Source: Candidatus Paracaedibacter acanthamoebae
GTDB lineage: Bacteria; Pseudomonadota; Alphaproteobacteria; Paracaedibacterales; Paracaedibacteraceae
Length of the DNA: 64,000 nt
Assembly (NCBI RefSeq): GCF_000742835.1
Contig: NZ_CP008941.1
Span: forward strand, 1,975,690 to 2,039,689
Direction of reading: 5' to 3'
The notes beneath the pieces are model-generated. The model was not told where the DNA came from. It saw nothing but the letters and a program-made list of their open reading frames with translations, and ran no database searches. Both the position numbers and the translations under genes were made by a program. This document shows, one piece after another, positions 17,538-27,301 of this stretch (position 1 is its first letter; each line of letters opens with the position of its first letter).

Positions 17538-18929
17538 ATGGCAAAGAAAGCTTTCTTCAGATTTGAAGCTTCTCTACTTATAGGTGCCGGCCATGTCATA
17601 CGGAGTTGCGTTATTGCTGATGAACTCATTGCCCGAGGATGGGAGTGTCAAATCATTACCTCTGCCGAAAGCTATAAGTTTATCAAAATTTTAAGCCGAT
17701 TCCCTCGCCTTGATCCCTCTATTTTTGAAGCATCGCCTCAAGCTTGTGATTTATTGGTCATTGATCATTACGATATAGATGCGTCTTACGAGAGTCAGCT
17801 CAGGCCTTTTTCAAAAAAAATCATAGTAATTGATGATTTAGCAAATCGACCTCATGACTGTGATATTTTGCTTGATCAAACTTATGGCCGCCTCGAAGAA
17901 GACTACCGATCCCTTGTTCCTTCTTCCTGCAAAATTTTGACAGGTATTGATTATGTTCTTTTACGCAAAGAAATCCGAGATTTGCGCGACAAAGCTCTTG
18001 CAAAAAGGCAAAGCACAAAGGACATTAAGCGTATTTTAATTACGATGGGGGGGAGTGATCCAAAGAACTTTACGCTCCAAGCTTTAGAGATGATTCAACA
18101 ATCCGGTTTTTCAGGGGCAATTGACATCGTCCTCGGGTTTTCCTCTGAAAACTTAGAAAGTGTCACGCAATTTGCAGATAGTTTACCGAACAAAGTTACC
18201 ATCCATACAAATGCGGATATGCCTCAATTGATGTATGAAGCTGATTTATGTATTGGAGCCGCAGGCAGTGGGGTATGGGAAAGATTGTACTTAGGTTTGC
18301 CATCCGTCTTAATACAAACGGCTGGTAACCAAGCAATCATTTACAATCACTTAACGCGTAAGGGCCAACTTAAAGAATTAACTCTTAACTTTGATAAAGA
18401 CGAATTACAAAATCTGTTTCACCAATCAGCCCACATAATTCAACGAGATAACTTTGCTAATCTGATGAGCCTTCTCATCGATCACACCTTAGAAATAGAA
18501 AAGAAACTTCAGTTACGTAAAGCTCAGTTAGAGGATTTAGATCTCGTTTACAGTTGGCAACAACTAAAAGAAATTCGAAAATTTTTTAATAATCCCTCAG
18601 CACCATCTTATGGTGAACATAAGGAATGGTTTATTAAAAGACTAAAAAAAACAAGTGAACCATATTTGATTTTAGTCCATGAAGGAAAAGATATAGGAGC
18701 TGTGTCTTTAACTATAAACTCTACTCAGGAATATGAATTAAGTTGGTATATATTGCCGAGTTATTGGGGTAAAGGGATCGGTACCGCAGCTTTAGAACTC
18801 GTAAAAAAATATGGATCAATTCATCCAATTCGGGCATTTGTTAATAAAGGAAATATCGCATCTCATAAATCCTTTAAAAAAGCAGGATTCAAAGAATTAG
18901 GTTTAGGATATTATTACTATGCGGAATAA
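17538..18929 (+). CDS. pseG: fusion of PseG hydrolase and a GNAT acetyltransferase (PseG-PseH type)
   Basis: 463 residues. The N-terminal 310 or so are a PseG-type UDP-sugar hydrolase of the GT-B fold: GAGHVIRSCVIADEL, LVIDHYDID, ILITMGGSDP and a GAAGSGVWERL donor-site loop. From about 325 follows a GNAT domain (LRKAQLEDLDLVYSW, then YWGKGIGTAAL acetyl-CoA loop), as in PseH. PseH acetylates the 4-amino group and PseG then removes UDP, so the fusion joins neighbouring steps. It starts one base after the previous stop region and overlaps the next gene by 11 bases. Confidence 0.88.
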   Translation: MAKKAFFRFEASLLIGAGHVIRSCVIADELIARGWECQIITSAESYKFIKILSRFPRLDPSIFEASPQACDLLVIDHYDIDASYESQLRPFSKKIIVIDDLANRPHDCDILLDQTYGRLEEDYRSLVPSSCKILTGIDYVLLRKEIRDLRDKALAKRQSTKDIKRILITMGGSDPKNFTLQALEMIQQSGFSGAIDIVLGFSSENLESVTQFADSLPNKVTIHTNADMPQLMYEADLCIGAAGSGVWERLYLGLPSVLIQTAGNQAIIYNHLTRKGQLKELTLNFDKDELQNLFHQSAHIIQRDNFANLMSLLIDHTLEIEKKLQLRKAQLEDLDLVYSWQQLKEIRKFFNNPSAPSYGEHKEWFIKRLKKTSEPYLILVHEGKDIGAVSLTINSTQEYELSWYILPSYWGKGIGTAALELVKKYGSIHPIRAFVNKGNIASHKSFKKAGFKELGLGYYYYAE

Positions 18930-19599
18930 TTATGTTATCGCCACGATTAAAGATTGGCACATTGATGAATATAACCGACGCAAAGAAACAGATTTTAAGG
19001 ATTGGACGTTCATCAATCACCCCGATGACCTTACGATTGAGCTGTTAACAAAGCTTAATCCTAAATATATATTCTTTCCTCATTGGAGCTGGATTGTTCC
19101 ATCAGAGATAGTTAATACATTTACATGTGTTTGCTTTCATTCATCCGATGTTCCTTATGGACGAGGGGGTAGCCCTATACAAAATTTAATTATTCGCGGC
19201 CATATCGACACAAAGATTTCTGCCTTGAAAATGGTGGAGGAAGTAGATGCAGGTCCCGTCTATATGAAAACTCCTCTTTCCCTCAATGGCAATGCTCAAG
19301 AAATTTTTGAAAATTCTGCAAAAGTAATAGCCGATATGATGATTGAGATTGTTAAAAACAACCCAGACCCAATTCCTCAGCTTGGTGAGGCTACTGTCTT
19401 CAAACGTCGTAAAGAAAGTGATAACGCAATTGCAACTGACAAAAATTTGGCCCATGTCTATAATCAGATCAGAATGTTAGATGCTGATTCCTATCCAAAG
19501 GCCTTTATAAATTATGGAAATTTACACTTAGAATTTACAGATAGTCAATTAGAAGGCGAAGAATTGATTGCAAAAGTGAGAATTACCCAAAAATCATGA
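18919..19599 (+). CDS. formyltransferase family protein, probably sugar N-formyltransferase
   Basis: 226 residues resembling the catalytic half of methionyl-tRNA formyltransferase. CVCFHSSDVPYGRGGSPIQNLIIRG holds the conserved substrate loop, and TKISALKMVEEVDAGPVYMK follows. The length is too short for a tRNA enzyme and the context is a sugar operon, so a sugar amine is the likelier acceptor with formyl-tetrahydrofolate as donor. It overlaps the PIG-L gene by ATGA. Confidence 0.8.
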   Translation: MRNNYVIATIKDWHIDEYNRRKETDFKDWTFINHPDDLTIELLTKLNPKYIFFPHWSWIVPSEIVNTFTCVCFHSSDVPYGRGGSPIQNLIIRGHIDTKISALKMVEEVDAGPVYMKTPLSLNGNAQEIFENSAKVIADMMIEIVKNNPDPIPQLGEATVFKRRKESDNAIATDKNLAHVYNQIRMLDADSYPKAFINYGNLHLEFTDSQLEGEELIAKVRITQKS

Positions 19600-20276
19600 T
19601 GAAACAAAGAAAAATACTCATAATCGCAGCCCATCCGGATGATGAAGTATTAGGATGTGGTGGAACTATTTTAAAACATAAAGAGAATGGCGATAATATT
19701 TCTCTTATTTGGATGACCGACGGAATTAATGCAAGAATTTCAGCGTCTTCGGAAGAAAAATTGGCCCGGGCTCAAGGTTATCAAGCAGCCTTAAAATTTA
19801 TTAACCCCGCCCAATACAAACTTTTTGACTTTCCTGACAATCAGATGGATACAGTGTCACTGCTATCAATGACTCAATCTCTGGAATCAGAAATTATAAA
19901 AACAGCTCCTGATATTATTTATACTCACTGTCCCCATGACTTAAATGTTGATCATGTAATGACGTACAAAGCCGTCATTACTGCTACCCGACCAGGCAGT
20001 AAATCTTTTGTAAAGGAAATATATGGTTTTGAAGTTCCCTCAAGTACCGAGTGGAATTTTGGGGCTGCTCCCTTTAAACCAGATACATTTGTGAATATTA
20101 CCGATTGGATTGATCAAAAAAAAGAACTATTGAACTGCTATAAAGATGAATTACGCTCTTTTCCCCATGCTCGGTCTATAGAAAATATTATCGCATTAAA
20201 TCAAGTTAGAGGAGCAACAGCAAACTTACCTTATGCTGAGGCTTTTATAACACTAAGGAGAGTAATAAATGCCTAA
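19596..20276 (+). CDS. PIG-L/LmbE-family deacetylase
   Basis: 226 residues with the zinc motif AAHPDDEVLGCGG at the N-terminus and the later zinc histidines in YTHCPHDLNVDHV. The family removes acetyl groups from N-acetyl sugars. Sitting directly after a formyltransferase, it could free an amine so that another acyl group can replace acetyl. An alternative is deacetylation of a lipid-linked sugar. It overlaps PseI by 8 bases. Confidence 0.85.
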   Translation: MMKQRKILIIAAHPDDEVLGCGGTILKHKENGDNISLIWMTDGINARISASSEEKLARAQGYQAALKFINPAQYKLFDFPDNQMDTVSLLSMTQSLESEIIKTAPDIIYTHCPHDLNVDHVMTYKAVITATRPGSKSFVKEIYGFEVPSSTEWNFGAAPFKPDTFVNITDWIDQKKELLNCYKDELRSFPHARSIENIIALNQVRGATANLPYAEAFITLRRVINA

Positions 20277-21267
20277 ACCTTATATTATTGCCGAACTTTC
20301 TGGCAATCACAACGGCGATATTAATCGCGCTTTCCAAGTCATTGAAGCGGCCAAAAAGGCTGGAGCTGATGCTGTTAAATTGCAAACCTATACAGCTAAT
20401 ACAATGACGATAGATTGTGACAAAGATGATTTCTTAATTAAAGGCGGCCTCTGGGCTGGTTATAAGCTTTATGATCTTTATCAAGAAGCTCAAACACCTT
20501 GGGAGTGGCATCCTCAATTATTTGATTATGCGAAAAAACTTGGCATCACAATTTTTTCCACACCGTTTGATGAAACAGCCGTTGATTTTCTAGAATCACT
20601 TGACGCACCAATTTATAAAATAGCTTCTTTTGAATTAGTTCATCATCCCTTAATTGCTTACGTTGCACGTCTTAAAAAACCGATGATTATGTCAACCGGC
20701 ATGGCTTCTCTTGAAGAAATTAGCGAAGCAGTGGACGTCGCGCTGAAAAATGGGTGCACAGATCTAACGTTGTTGCATTGTGTCAGCGAATATCCAGCCC
20801 CTGTTGAAAACTGTAACCTTGCGACCATGGTTGATCTAAAGGCAAAATTCCCAAACTGCAAAATTGGTCTTTCTGATCATACAATGGGGACGACTATTTC
20901 CATTGCTGCCGTAGCTTTGGGAGCCACAGTGATTGAAAAGCATGTCACCTTAAAACGATCGGATGGTGGCGTCGATTCAGCCTTTTCATTAGAGCCAGAA
21001 GAACTAAAATTACTATGCGAGACGACACGTGATGCAGCCTTAGCATTGGGGGCTATTAATTACCAACGCAGTGATTCTGAACGTAAAAATATGGCTTTCC
21101 GTCGCAGTATTTATGCAGTGAAAGATATTGCTGAAGGAGAAGAGTTTACGAAGGAAAATATCAGAATTATCCGACCAGGCTATGGTGCTGCTCCCAAACA
21201 TTTCCCAGAGATTTTAGGGAAGAAATCAAAAAATTATTATCAATTAGGGGCACCCATTTCTAATTAA
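20269..21267 (+). CDS. pseI: pseudaminic acid synthase, PseI
   Basis: 332 residues. The NeuB barrel begins IIAELSGNHNGDINRAFQVI, with DAVKLQTYTANTMT, GGLWAGYKLYDLYQEAQTPW and FSTPFDETAVDFLE. A SAF antifreeze-like domain closes the protein (RRSIYAVKDIAEGEEFT). It condenses the 6-deoxy-di-N-acyl-altrose with phosphoenolpyruvate to a nonulosonic acid. The WxGxxLYDLYxEA stretch favours PseI over sialic or legionaminic synthases. This gene is the best single marker of the pathway. Confidence 0.92.
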   Translation: MPKPYIIAELSGNHNGDINRAFQVIEAAKKAGADAVKLQTYTANTMTIDCDKDDFLIKGGLWAGYKLYDLYQEAQTPWEWHPQLFDYAKKLGITIFSTPFDETAVDFLESLDAPIYKIASFELVHHPLIAYVARLKKPMIMSTGMASLEEISEAVDVALKNGCTDLTLLHCVSEYPAPVENCNLATMVDLKAKFPNCKIGLSDHTMGTTISIAAVALGATVIEKHVTLKRSDGGVDSAFSLEPEELKLLCETTRDAALALGAINYQRSDSERKNMAFRRSIYAVKDIAEGEEFTKENIRIIRPGYGAAPKHFPEILGKKSKNYYQLGAPISN

Positions 21268-21303
21268 CTTTGGCAACCCTAATATTAAGATGACCCTATA
21301 AAA

Positions 21304-22659
21304 ATGACTATCATTAAAAAACCCTTATTCTTTCTGCCTGTTGAGTCGACGCCTCGCGAGCTTGATTATAAGCTTAATATCGCTCGCAAACTTTGTCGCC
21401 ATGGAATTGATGTTATAATAGGAAACCCACCATTTATAAGAGATGAACTACACTATAAAAATTTCAAGGGTGGTTTTTTAGAAAAGGGTATGAACCCCCT
21501 TCCTTCCTATTACAAAAGCCTTAAAGAAAAAAATATAATTGTATACTGCTTGAGTGATGAAGGTGCTGCTCATCCTGCTTTTAGTGTAACTTATGAACCG
21601 GCCGTAGAAAGTCTCAAACTAGCTGAAAAAGTTTTTCTATGGGGCGAATTCCAAAGAAAAGATCTAATCGCCAGGAATTCTAATCCTGATCTGATTTCAA
21701 GGTATCAGGTTATTGGTTATCCGGGGCTAGAGCTCTCTTTACCAAAATACAAAGATTACCATAATTGCTTAAGGCCCCCATCCATTGGTAAAGATTATAT
21801 CTTAATAAACACAAATTTTGGTTCCATTAATGGGCATTCTATGGAGGAAGTATTAAAAGCGTGTCCATCAATGAGTCCAGAGACCCTGGCCATGGTTAAG
21901 ACATCATATGAAAATGAGAAAAAAGGTTTTGCATTGTTTCGCGACTGGCTAGACTATATTATACAAAATTTTCCTACTGAGCATTTTCTTCTCAGGCCCC
22001 ATCCGGTGGAGAAAAAAGAAAATTATGCTGCTTACTTTGGAAAGTATAAGAATGTTACTATTTCGCAAGCTGGAAATGCGAATCACATAATAGCTGGTGC
22101 TAAACTTGTGATTCATAATGACTGTACAACGGCTCTTCAAAGTTACTTAGCAGGAATGCCTGTAATCTCTCTTGCGAAATCAAACATTGATTATATTCAT
22201 GCAGGCTGGGCTTTAGCATTTGGCGCTCAACCAGACTCAAAAGAACAAGCCGTCGACTTAATCTCTCATGTACTAAGACTTGGTCATTTTAATGACAGTA
22301 TGAAAAGTTCGATTAATCAACAGGCAGCGGAAATTACCTCGCAAATGTTCTGCAACCTCGACCATAGTACCGAAACCTTAGTAGAAACAATTTTATCTTC
22401 AATGCGTAATCAATTTACAGCATTTGCTCCTTATGCCGTAAAAGATTCAAGAACTTTATTACAAAAATTCAAAGCGTTTTTGAGGAAGTTTTTCCCTCTT
22501 CATTATAAAGTGCCTATTGCAGGAAGAGTCGCCTTATCCCCCTTCAATAAAACAGATATACATCAACGCTTAAAACTATTAAATAAAATAGATGGTATTA
22601 GGCAGTCTTATAAAATAAAGAAGCTTTATCCAAACACGTATTTTATAGCGGGAAAATAA
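21304..22659 (+). CDS. surface carbohydrate biosynthesis protein, GT-B-like (TIGR04396 type)
   Basis: 451 residues. The start KKPLFFLPVESTPRELDYKLNIAR and YCLSDEGAAHPAFS follow the pattern of the family named surface carbohydrate biosynthesis protein. Further motifs are FLLRPHPVEKKENY and VIHNDCTTALQSYLAGMPVI, as in CDP-glycerol or Kdo-type glycosyltransferases. It may transfer a nonulosonate or another residue to the growing glycan. The reaction is not established for the family. Confidence 0.72.
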   Translation: MTIIKKPLFFLPVESTPRELDYKLNIARKLCRHGIDVIIGNPPFIRDELHYKNFKGGFLEKGMNPLPSYYKSLKEKNIIVYCLSDEGAAHPAFSVTYEPAVESLKLAEKVFLWGEFQRKDLIARNSNPDLISRYQVIGYPGLELSLPKYKDYHNCLRPPSIGKDYILINTNFGSINGHSMEEVLKACPSMSPETLAMVKTSYENEKKGFALFRDWLDYIIQNFPTEHFLLRPHPVEKKENYAAYFGKYKNVTISQAGNANHIIAGAKLVIHNDCTTALQSYLAGMPVISLAKSNIDYIHAGWALAFGAQPDSKEQAVDLISHVLRLGHFNDSMKSSINQQAAEITSQMFCNLDHSTETLVETILSSMRNQFTAFAPYAVKDSRTLLQKFKAFLRKFFPLHYKVPIAGRVALSPFNKTDIHQRLKLLNKIDGIRQSYKIKKLYPNTYFIAGK

Positions 22660-22662
22660 ACA

Positions 22663-23694
22663 ATGAAAGTAGCAGTTTTTGGGTGGTATGGTCATGATAA
22701 TGCCGGAGACGAACGGATCAAATATAGCCTTGAATATTTTCTTAAAACATTAGGTGGCATTGATGCTGTCAATTTTTATGATCTCCATAAACACGCAATT
22801 CAAGGTAAAACTAGCAAGTTTGACCATTATGATTTAATTATAATCGGAGGGGGTGGTTTAATCCTATCACAACATAATTATCATGATTTTATTATGGGGA
22901 TTGGAACAAAGATTATCACAGCCGGGGTTAGTGTAGAAACAGCATTAATTGGCAATCCAAAAAAATTTGCTGAAGCCCTGCTTGAAAAAAGCTCCGCATT
23001 TCTAGTTAGAGATCAAGCGAGCAAAGAAAAACTGACCCCTTTAGATAGGGACAATAAAGTTGTTGTAAGTAGTGATTTAACATTTTTAACTCCCTTTGAG
23101 ATAGTGCCCTATAACTTATCTAATACAATTGCTGTAAATTTTTTAGCAAAATCAAAAATCAATTTAGCCGCTATTCCAAGATTTTTATTGAAAACAATTG
23201 AAATAGCTAATCGGTTAGGCATAAAAAATATGCCCCCAATTTATTCTTTTAAACAAATTGTGAGAGTACTTAAAAATAAGTATTCTATAATCCCTATCCC
23301 TTTGTACACCGTTAAACAACCCCCTGATATTCCATACTATCAAATGAATGACGTAGCTATTCTTCATACTTATTTTAACCAAGTTGCTTCTAATTTTGAT
23401 GATTCCCTGATGGATGAATGTAATTTATTTTTGAGCATGCGCCTTCATGGACTTATTTTCGCAATCCAAAAGGGTTTATTGCCATTAACATTTTCCATTT
23501 ATCCCAAACAAATAAATATTATGAAAGAAGTTGGATTAGACTCGGGTATTATAGATATCAGAAGTATTAAGGAAACCCCTCGGTTTATAGAAAACTCTTT
23601 AAACAATATCGAAACGAATCGAGAAAAAGTTATATTTTATAGAGAAAAGGCATCCATACAAATCACAAATGATGTGCTCCGAGTAATAAATTAG
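22663..23694 (+). CDS. polysaccharide pyruvyl transferase family protein
   Basis: 343 residues. WYGHDNAGDERIKYSLEYF at the N-terminus, DLIIIGGGGLIL, SVETALIGNPKKFAEAL and SMRLHGLIFAIQKGLLPL are the hallmarks of the CsaB/WcaK pyruvyl transferase family. It would add pyruvate ketals from phosphoenolpyruvate to a sugar, giving the polymer negative charge. The gene starts 3 bases after the previous stop. Confidence 0.82.
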   Translation: MKVAVFGWYGHDNAGDERIKYSLEYFLKTLGGIDAVNFYDLHKHAIQGKTSKFDHYDLIIIGGGGLILSQHNYHDFIMGIGTKIITAGVSVETALIGNPKKFAEALLEKSSAFLVRDQASKEKLTPLDRDNKVVVSSDLTFLTPFEIVPYNLSNTIAVNFLAKSKINLAAIPRFLLKTIEIANRLGIKNMPPIYSFKQIVRVLKNKYSIIPIPLYTVKQPPDIPYYQMNDVAILHTYFNQVASNFDDSLMDECNLFLSMRLHGLIFAIQKGLLPLTFSIYPKQINIMKEVGLDSGIIDIRSIKETPRFIENSLNNIETNREKVIFYREKASIQITNDVLRVIN

Positions 23695-23729
23695 CTCATA
23701 ATGCCAACACTATTTTAAAAGGATTTATA

Positions 23730-24401
23730 ATGCTTAAAAAACGTACATTTACTGAGCTCGAAAACGCAAATGCGATTCTCAATGGAATGGAAGATTGCTG
23801 CGATGAATTCGTTGAAACTTTTGTCGAGTTACATCAGCAACCTATCGATAATGAATATATGTATGATTGGATCATAAGATCTTTGGTGGATGTATCAAAA
23901 ATCAACCAATCTGTCTTATATATCGCTTGTGGTACTGCAGGTTATTCCCGACTTTTTAAGAATACAAACAGATTTGTAGGATTAGATCTCTCCCAGAAAA
24001 TGGTTAATGCTGCAAAAAGAATTAATAAAAACCCTAACATTAGTTTTGATTTTTATTGCACACCTCTTGAAAGATTTACAACTGAAGAACGTTTTGACAT
24101 TATTTATCTCGGCCCTTACGGTAATAATGTTCCCTATTCAGACGAAGCTTTTGAGAAAGCAAAGAACTTATTAGCGCCTGATGGAATGATTTTTTGCACT
24201 CTTCCCGATCCTAACATCAATGGATTATGGCAGAAAACCAAAGAATTTATGAAACAGCTTTTGACAAAAGGTGTAATATACCAACATCCCACAACTAAAC
24301 TTGAAAAAATGCTAAATAAGCATAACCTTGAAGTTTATCTAAAGCTTCGTCTTAAAACCTCGCTGGGACATGCGTTCTGCTATATAGTTAAAAAGAAGTA
24401 A
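23730..24401 (+). CDS. class I SAM-dependent methyltransferase
   Basis: 223 residues with motif I VLYIACGTAGYSRLF and motif II FVGLDLSQKMVNAAK, then FDIIYLGPYGNNVPYSDEA. AAAGGA lies at good distance from the ATG at 23730. A sugar methyltransferase is the likeliest role given the operon. It is not closely similar to the methyltransferases at 9.9 kb and 27.3 kb. Confidence 0.75.
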   Translation: MLKKRTFTELENANAILNGMEDCCDEFVETFVELHQQPIDNEYMYDWIIRSLVDVSKINQSVLYIACGTAGYSRLFKNTNRFVGLDLSQKMVNAAKRINKNPNISFDFYCTPLERFTTEERFDIIYLGPYGNNVPYSDEAFEKAKNLLAPDGMIFCTLPDPNINGLWQKTKEFMKQLLTKGVIYQHPTTKLEKMLNKHNLEVYLKLRLKTSLGHAFCYIVKKK

Positions 24402-24403
24402 GA

Positions 24404-25240
24404 ATGCCTAAAATCTCTGTTATTCTTCCCGTTTATAATGGGGAAGACTATCTTGAAGCCTCAATTCAATCTGTAAGAGATCAAACCTTTATTGATTTTG
24501 AACTTATTATAATTGATGATTGCTCGCAAGATAGTTCCAGCCATATTGCACAAGAATTTGCAAAAATTGATCCACGCATTAAATATTTTAGAAATGAAAC
24601 AAATCTAAAACTTCCCCGGGCATTAAATCGTGGTTTTTCTTTGGCAAGAGGAGACTATTGGACTTGGACTTCTTGTGATAATACTTATAAGCCATTGGCC
24701 CTGGAAACTTTGGCAAAATATTTGGATAATCAGCCAGAAATAGATTTTGTTTATTCAGACATGGACCTAATCAATGAAATGGACCAAATCACGGATTTTA
24801 TCTCAGCCGGTCCAGCTTCTGATATTATTTTCCGTAACGTTGTAGGGGCGTGTTTTATGTATCGTCGTCAAATAGGGGAACAAATAGGCCTGTACAACGA
24901 TGCTTTATTTTTATGTGAAGACTATGAGTATTGGTTACGGATAGCTTTGCAGAGGAAAATCTTACCCATTCATGAGAATTTGTATCGCTATCGTCGGCAC
25001 ACTAAAAGTCTATCAGAGCAACATCAACAAAAAATTATCGCACGAGGTTTATCCGTACAAAGGAAGTTTGCCCCCTTATTCTTAAAAAGCCGAAAGGATT
25101 TCGCTGTATTTTATGCTCATGTCCGCGCCCGAGATGTGTTTAATCCTTTTCGACAATTGTATCTTTTGTATGTTTTATATTATAGCCCCACAATATTCTT
25201 TAAAGAATTATTAGGACTGATCAAAAGGCGGTTTTTGTAA
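24404..25240 (+). CDS. family 2 glycosyltransferase
   Basis: 278 residues of GT-A fold: ISVILPVYNGEDYLEASIQSV, the nucleotide-binding DFELIIIDDCS, the DxD-like YSDMDLI, and LCEDYEYWLRIALQR near the acceptor site. It starts 2 bases after the previous stop and its own stop shares a base with the wecB start (TAATG). It probably adds a sugar on the cytoplasmic face. Donor and acceptor are unknown. Confidence 0.85.
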   Translation: MPKISVILPVYNGEDYLEASIQSVRDQTFIDFELIIIDDCSQDSSSHIAQEFAKIDPRIKYFRNETNLKLPRALNRGFSLARGDYWTWTSCDNTYKPLALETLAKYLDNQPEIDFVYSDMDLINEMDQITDFISAGPASDIIFRNVVGACFMYRRQIGEQIGLYNDALFLCEDYEYWLRIALQRKILPIHENLYRYRRHTKSLSEQHQQKIIARGLSVQRKFAPLFLKSRKDFAVFYAHVRARDVFNPFRQLYLLYVLYYSPTIFFKELLGLIKRRFL

Positions 25241-26364
25241 TGACCCCCATTAAAATTCTTACTGTATTTGGGACCAGGCCAGAGGTTATTAAGCTTATTC
25301 CTTTGATAAAAGCATTTGAAAATGACCCTCACATTATTAATATAACTTGTGCCACAACTCAACATCGTGAAATGCAAAATGATCTTTTAGATTTATTTGC
25401 AATAACACCTACCTACAACCTGGATGTCATGAAAAATGGACAAGATTTATTTTATATTACAGAAACTATCCTCCATAAACTGAATCCTATTTTGCAAAGA
25501 GAGCAACCTGATTTCCTAATTGTTCAAGGAGACACCACCACTGCTTTTGCCGCAGCTCTAAGTGCATTTTATAACAAAATTGCGGTCGTTCATCTTGAAG
25601 CAGGCCTTCGCACACGAAACATTTTTTCTCCTTTTCCAGAAGAAGCCAACCGATCACTAATTTCTCGTATTGCTTCTTTACATATGACCCCCACTGATCA
25701 GGCAACCCACAATCTTAATAAAGAAGACATAACTCAAGGAGTTTATCAGGTGGGGAATACAATTGTCGATTCTATCTATATGATTCTTGAGCATTTTACA
25801 GCTTCAGCCTCTATTAAAGAGTTTGTCGAAACTGATAAGAAGAAAATTTTAGTAACTGCTCATAGGCGGGAAAATTTTGGCATAGGGATCAAATCAATAT
25901 GTTCTGCCGTACACAAATTATCACAACAATTTCCGGATCATATTTTTATATGGCCAGTGCATCCTAATCCAAACATTAAGCCCGTTGTGGAAAAGCAATT
26001 TGAAAATTCAAAAAATGTTTATTTGATAGTACCTTTAGCCTATCCTGATCTTATAAATATTTTGAAAATATCAGATTTGATTCTCTCAGATTCCGGAGGG
26101 ATTCAAGAAGAAGCTTGCATACTTGGAAAAAGAATTTTGGTTTTAAGGGATGAAACAGAGCGTCCAGAAGTAATTGAATCAGGTTATGGTACTCTAGTGG
26201 GTTGCAATGAAGAATTAATTCTAACTCATGCTCAAGCAGCTTTATTAACAAAAGAGTTGTGTTTAAATAATCTTAATCCTCATGTGTTTGGGAAGCGTGG
26301 AGTTGCTCAACGCATCCTAACAGCCATAAAAAACTATCAGCTAGATCCTATAAAATGTCCATAG
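25240..26364 (+). CDS. wecB: UDP-N-acetylglucosamine 2-epimerase (non-hydrolysing)
   Basis: 374 residues of the WecB/MnaA family: ILTVFGTRPEVIKLIPLIKA, VQGDTTTAFAAALSAFY, VHLEAGLRTRNIFSPFPEE, VTAHRRENFG, and LSDSGGIQEEACILGK. It interconverts UDP-GlcNAc and UDP-ManNAc, so the glycan may contain ManNAc or a derivative. No UDP-ManNAc dehydrogenase is seen beside it. It overlaps the following gene by 10 bases. Confidence 0.92.
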   Translation: MTPIKILTVFGTRPEVIKLIPLIKAFENDPHIINITCATTQHREMQNDLLDLFAITPTYNLDVMKNGQDLFYITETILHKLNPILQREQPDFLIVQGDTTTAFAAALSAFYNKIAVVHLEAGLRTRNIFSPFPEEANRSLISRIASLHMTPTDQATHNLNKEDITQGVYQVGNTIVDSIYMILEHFTASASIKEFVETDKKKILVTAHRRENFGIGIKSICSAVHKLSQQFPDHIFIWPVHPNPNIKPVVEKQFENSKNVYLIVPLAYPDLINILKISDLILSDSGGIQEEACILGKRILVLRDETERPEVIESGYGTLVGCNEELILTHAQAALLTKELCLNNLNPHVFGKRGVAQRILTAIKNYQLDPIKCP

Positions 26365-27287
26365 AATTAACTCCTATTATCTATTCTCCTTTTAATTCCA
26401 AAGTAGAATTACTACAACAATACTATCAAGCCTATTATGGTACAGATTTTAGTGATCAGAGTATGGCTATTGTATGCGATGGAAAAGCTATAGGATATGT
26501 ATGTGCTTCAAGCTTAGAGCAAGTCTTGTCGCAGCCTGGCAGTGGGCTTGAAATAATGTTTTCTGATCTAGTCCACTCTTTATCTATGAGTCATTTTAAA
26601 GATTTAGTAAAGCTTATTATTAATCATGCAATAAAAAATGATTGTTCACTTATAAAAATAAAAGACAATTTATCTTTAGGTAAGCTCTCTCCTTTAGGGG
26701 AAGTGCTGTTTAATGAAAAGTTTCAGAGTAAACTTACATTTGAAATGGTTACTAATTACGAAGAATTCGCCGAAACTACATATTACACTTGTATTCGAAA
26801 AAGCTATAAATCATTAATCAACTGGGGTCGGAAGAATCTGAAGATTGATTATATTAATAAGGATAATGCTGATCGAAACTCTTTCAAAACTTTTCAAGAG
26901 TTTCACAAGAAAATTTCTGGCCGTGTTACTCGTTCTGATATCAGTTGGAATAAACAATTTGAGATGATTGAAAATGGCATAGGTGAGCTTATTATGGCTT
27001 ACTTGAATGATGAAGTTGTGGGGGGCTCCCTTTTTATAGATCAACTAGATTATTCTGCTTATTTTACGGGTGTGTATGAAAGAGACCTCTTTCAATACGG
27101 ATTATCGCATTACTTACTTTATCTTGGTATTGTGCGCTCTTTTGAGCGACGTCAAACTAAATTTTTCTCCTTAGGCCATTTTGATACTGATATCCAAGAT
27201 CCAAAATGGTATAATATACAATTTTTTAAAAAAGGCTTTGCTTCTGATTTAATCCCTACAGTAATTTGGACAAAAGAAATTAAATAA
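26355..27287 (+). CDS. GNAT/FemAB-like acyltransferase
   Basis: 310 residues. The second half fits the BioF2-like acetyltransferase (FemAB-related) fold: KSYKSLINWGRKNLKIDYI, then IGELIMAYLNDEVVGGSLFID and YGLSHYLLYLGIVRSFE. Proteins of this type in glycan clusters transfer acyl or aminoacyl groups to sugars. The first half has no motif I recognise. The gene is AT-richer than the pse genes, as are its neighbours from 21.3 to 28 kb. Confidence 0.6.
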   Translation: MSIELTPIIYSPFNSKVELLQQYYQAYYGTDFSDQSMAIVCDGKAIGYVCASSLEQVLSQPGSGLEIMFSDLVHSLSMSHFKDLVKLIINHAIKNDCSLIKIKDNLSLGKLSPLGEVLFNEKFQSKLTFEMVTNYEEFAETTYYTCIRKSYKSLINWGRKNLKIDYINKDNADRNSFKTFQEFHKKISGRVTRSDISWNKQFEMIENGIGELIMAYLNDEVVGGSLFIDQLDYSAYFTGVYERDLFQYGLSHYLLYLGIVRSFERRQTKFFSLGHFDTDIQDPKWYNIQFFKKGFASDLIPTVIWTKEIK

Positions 27288-27301
27288 ACTAATGGAAAAC
27301 T

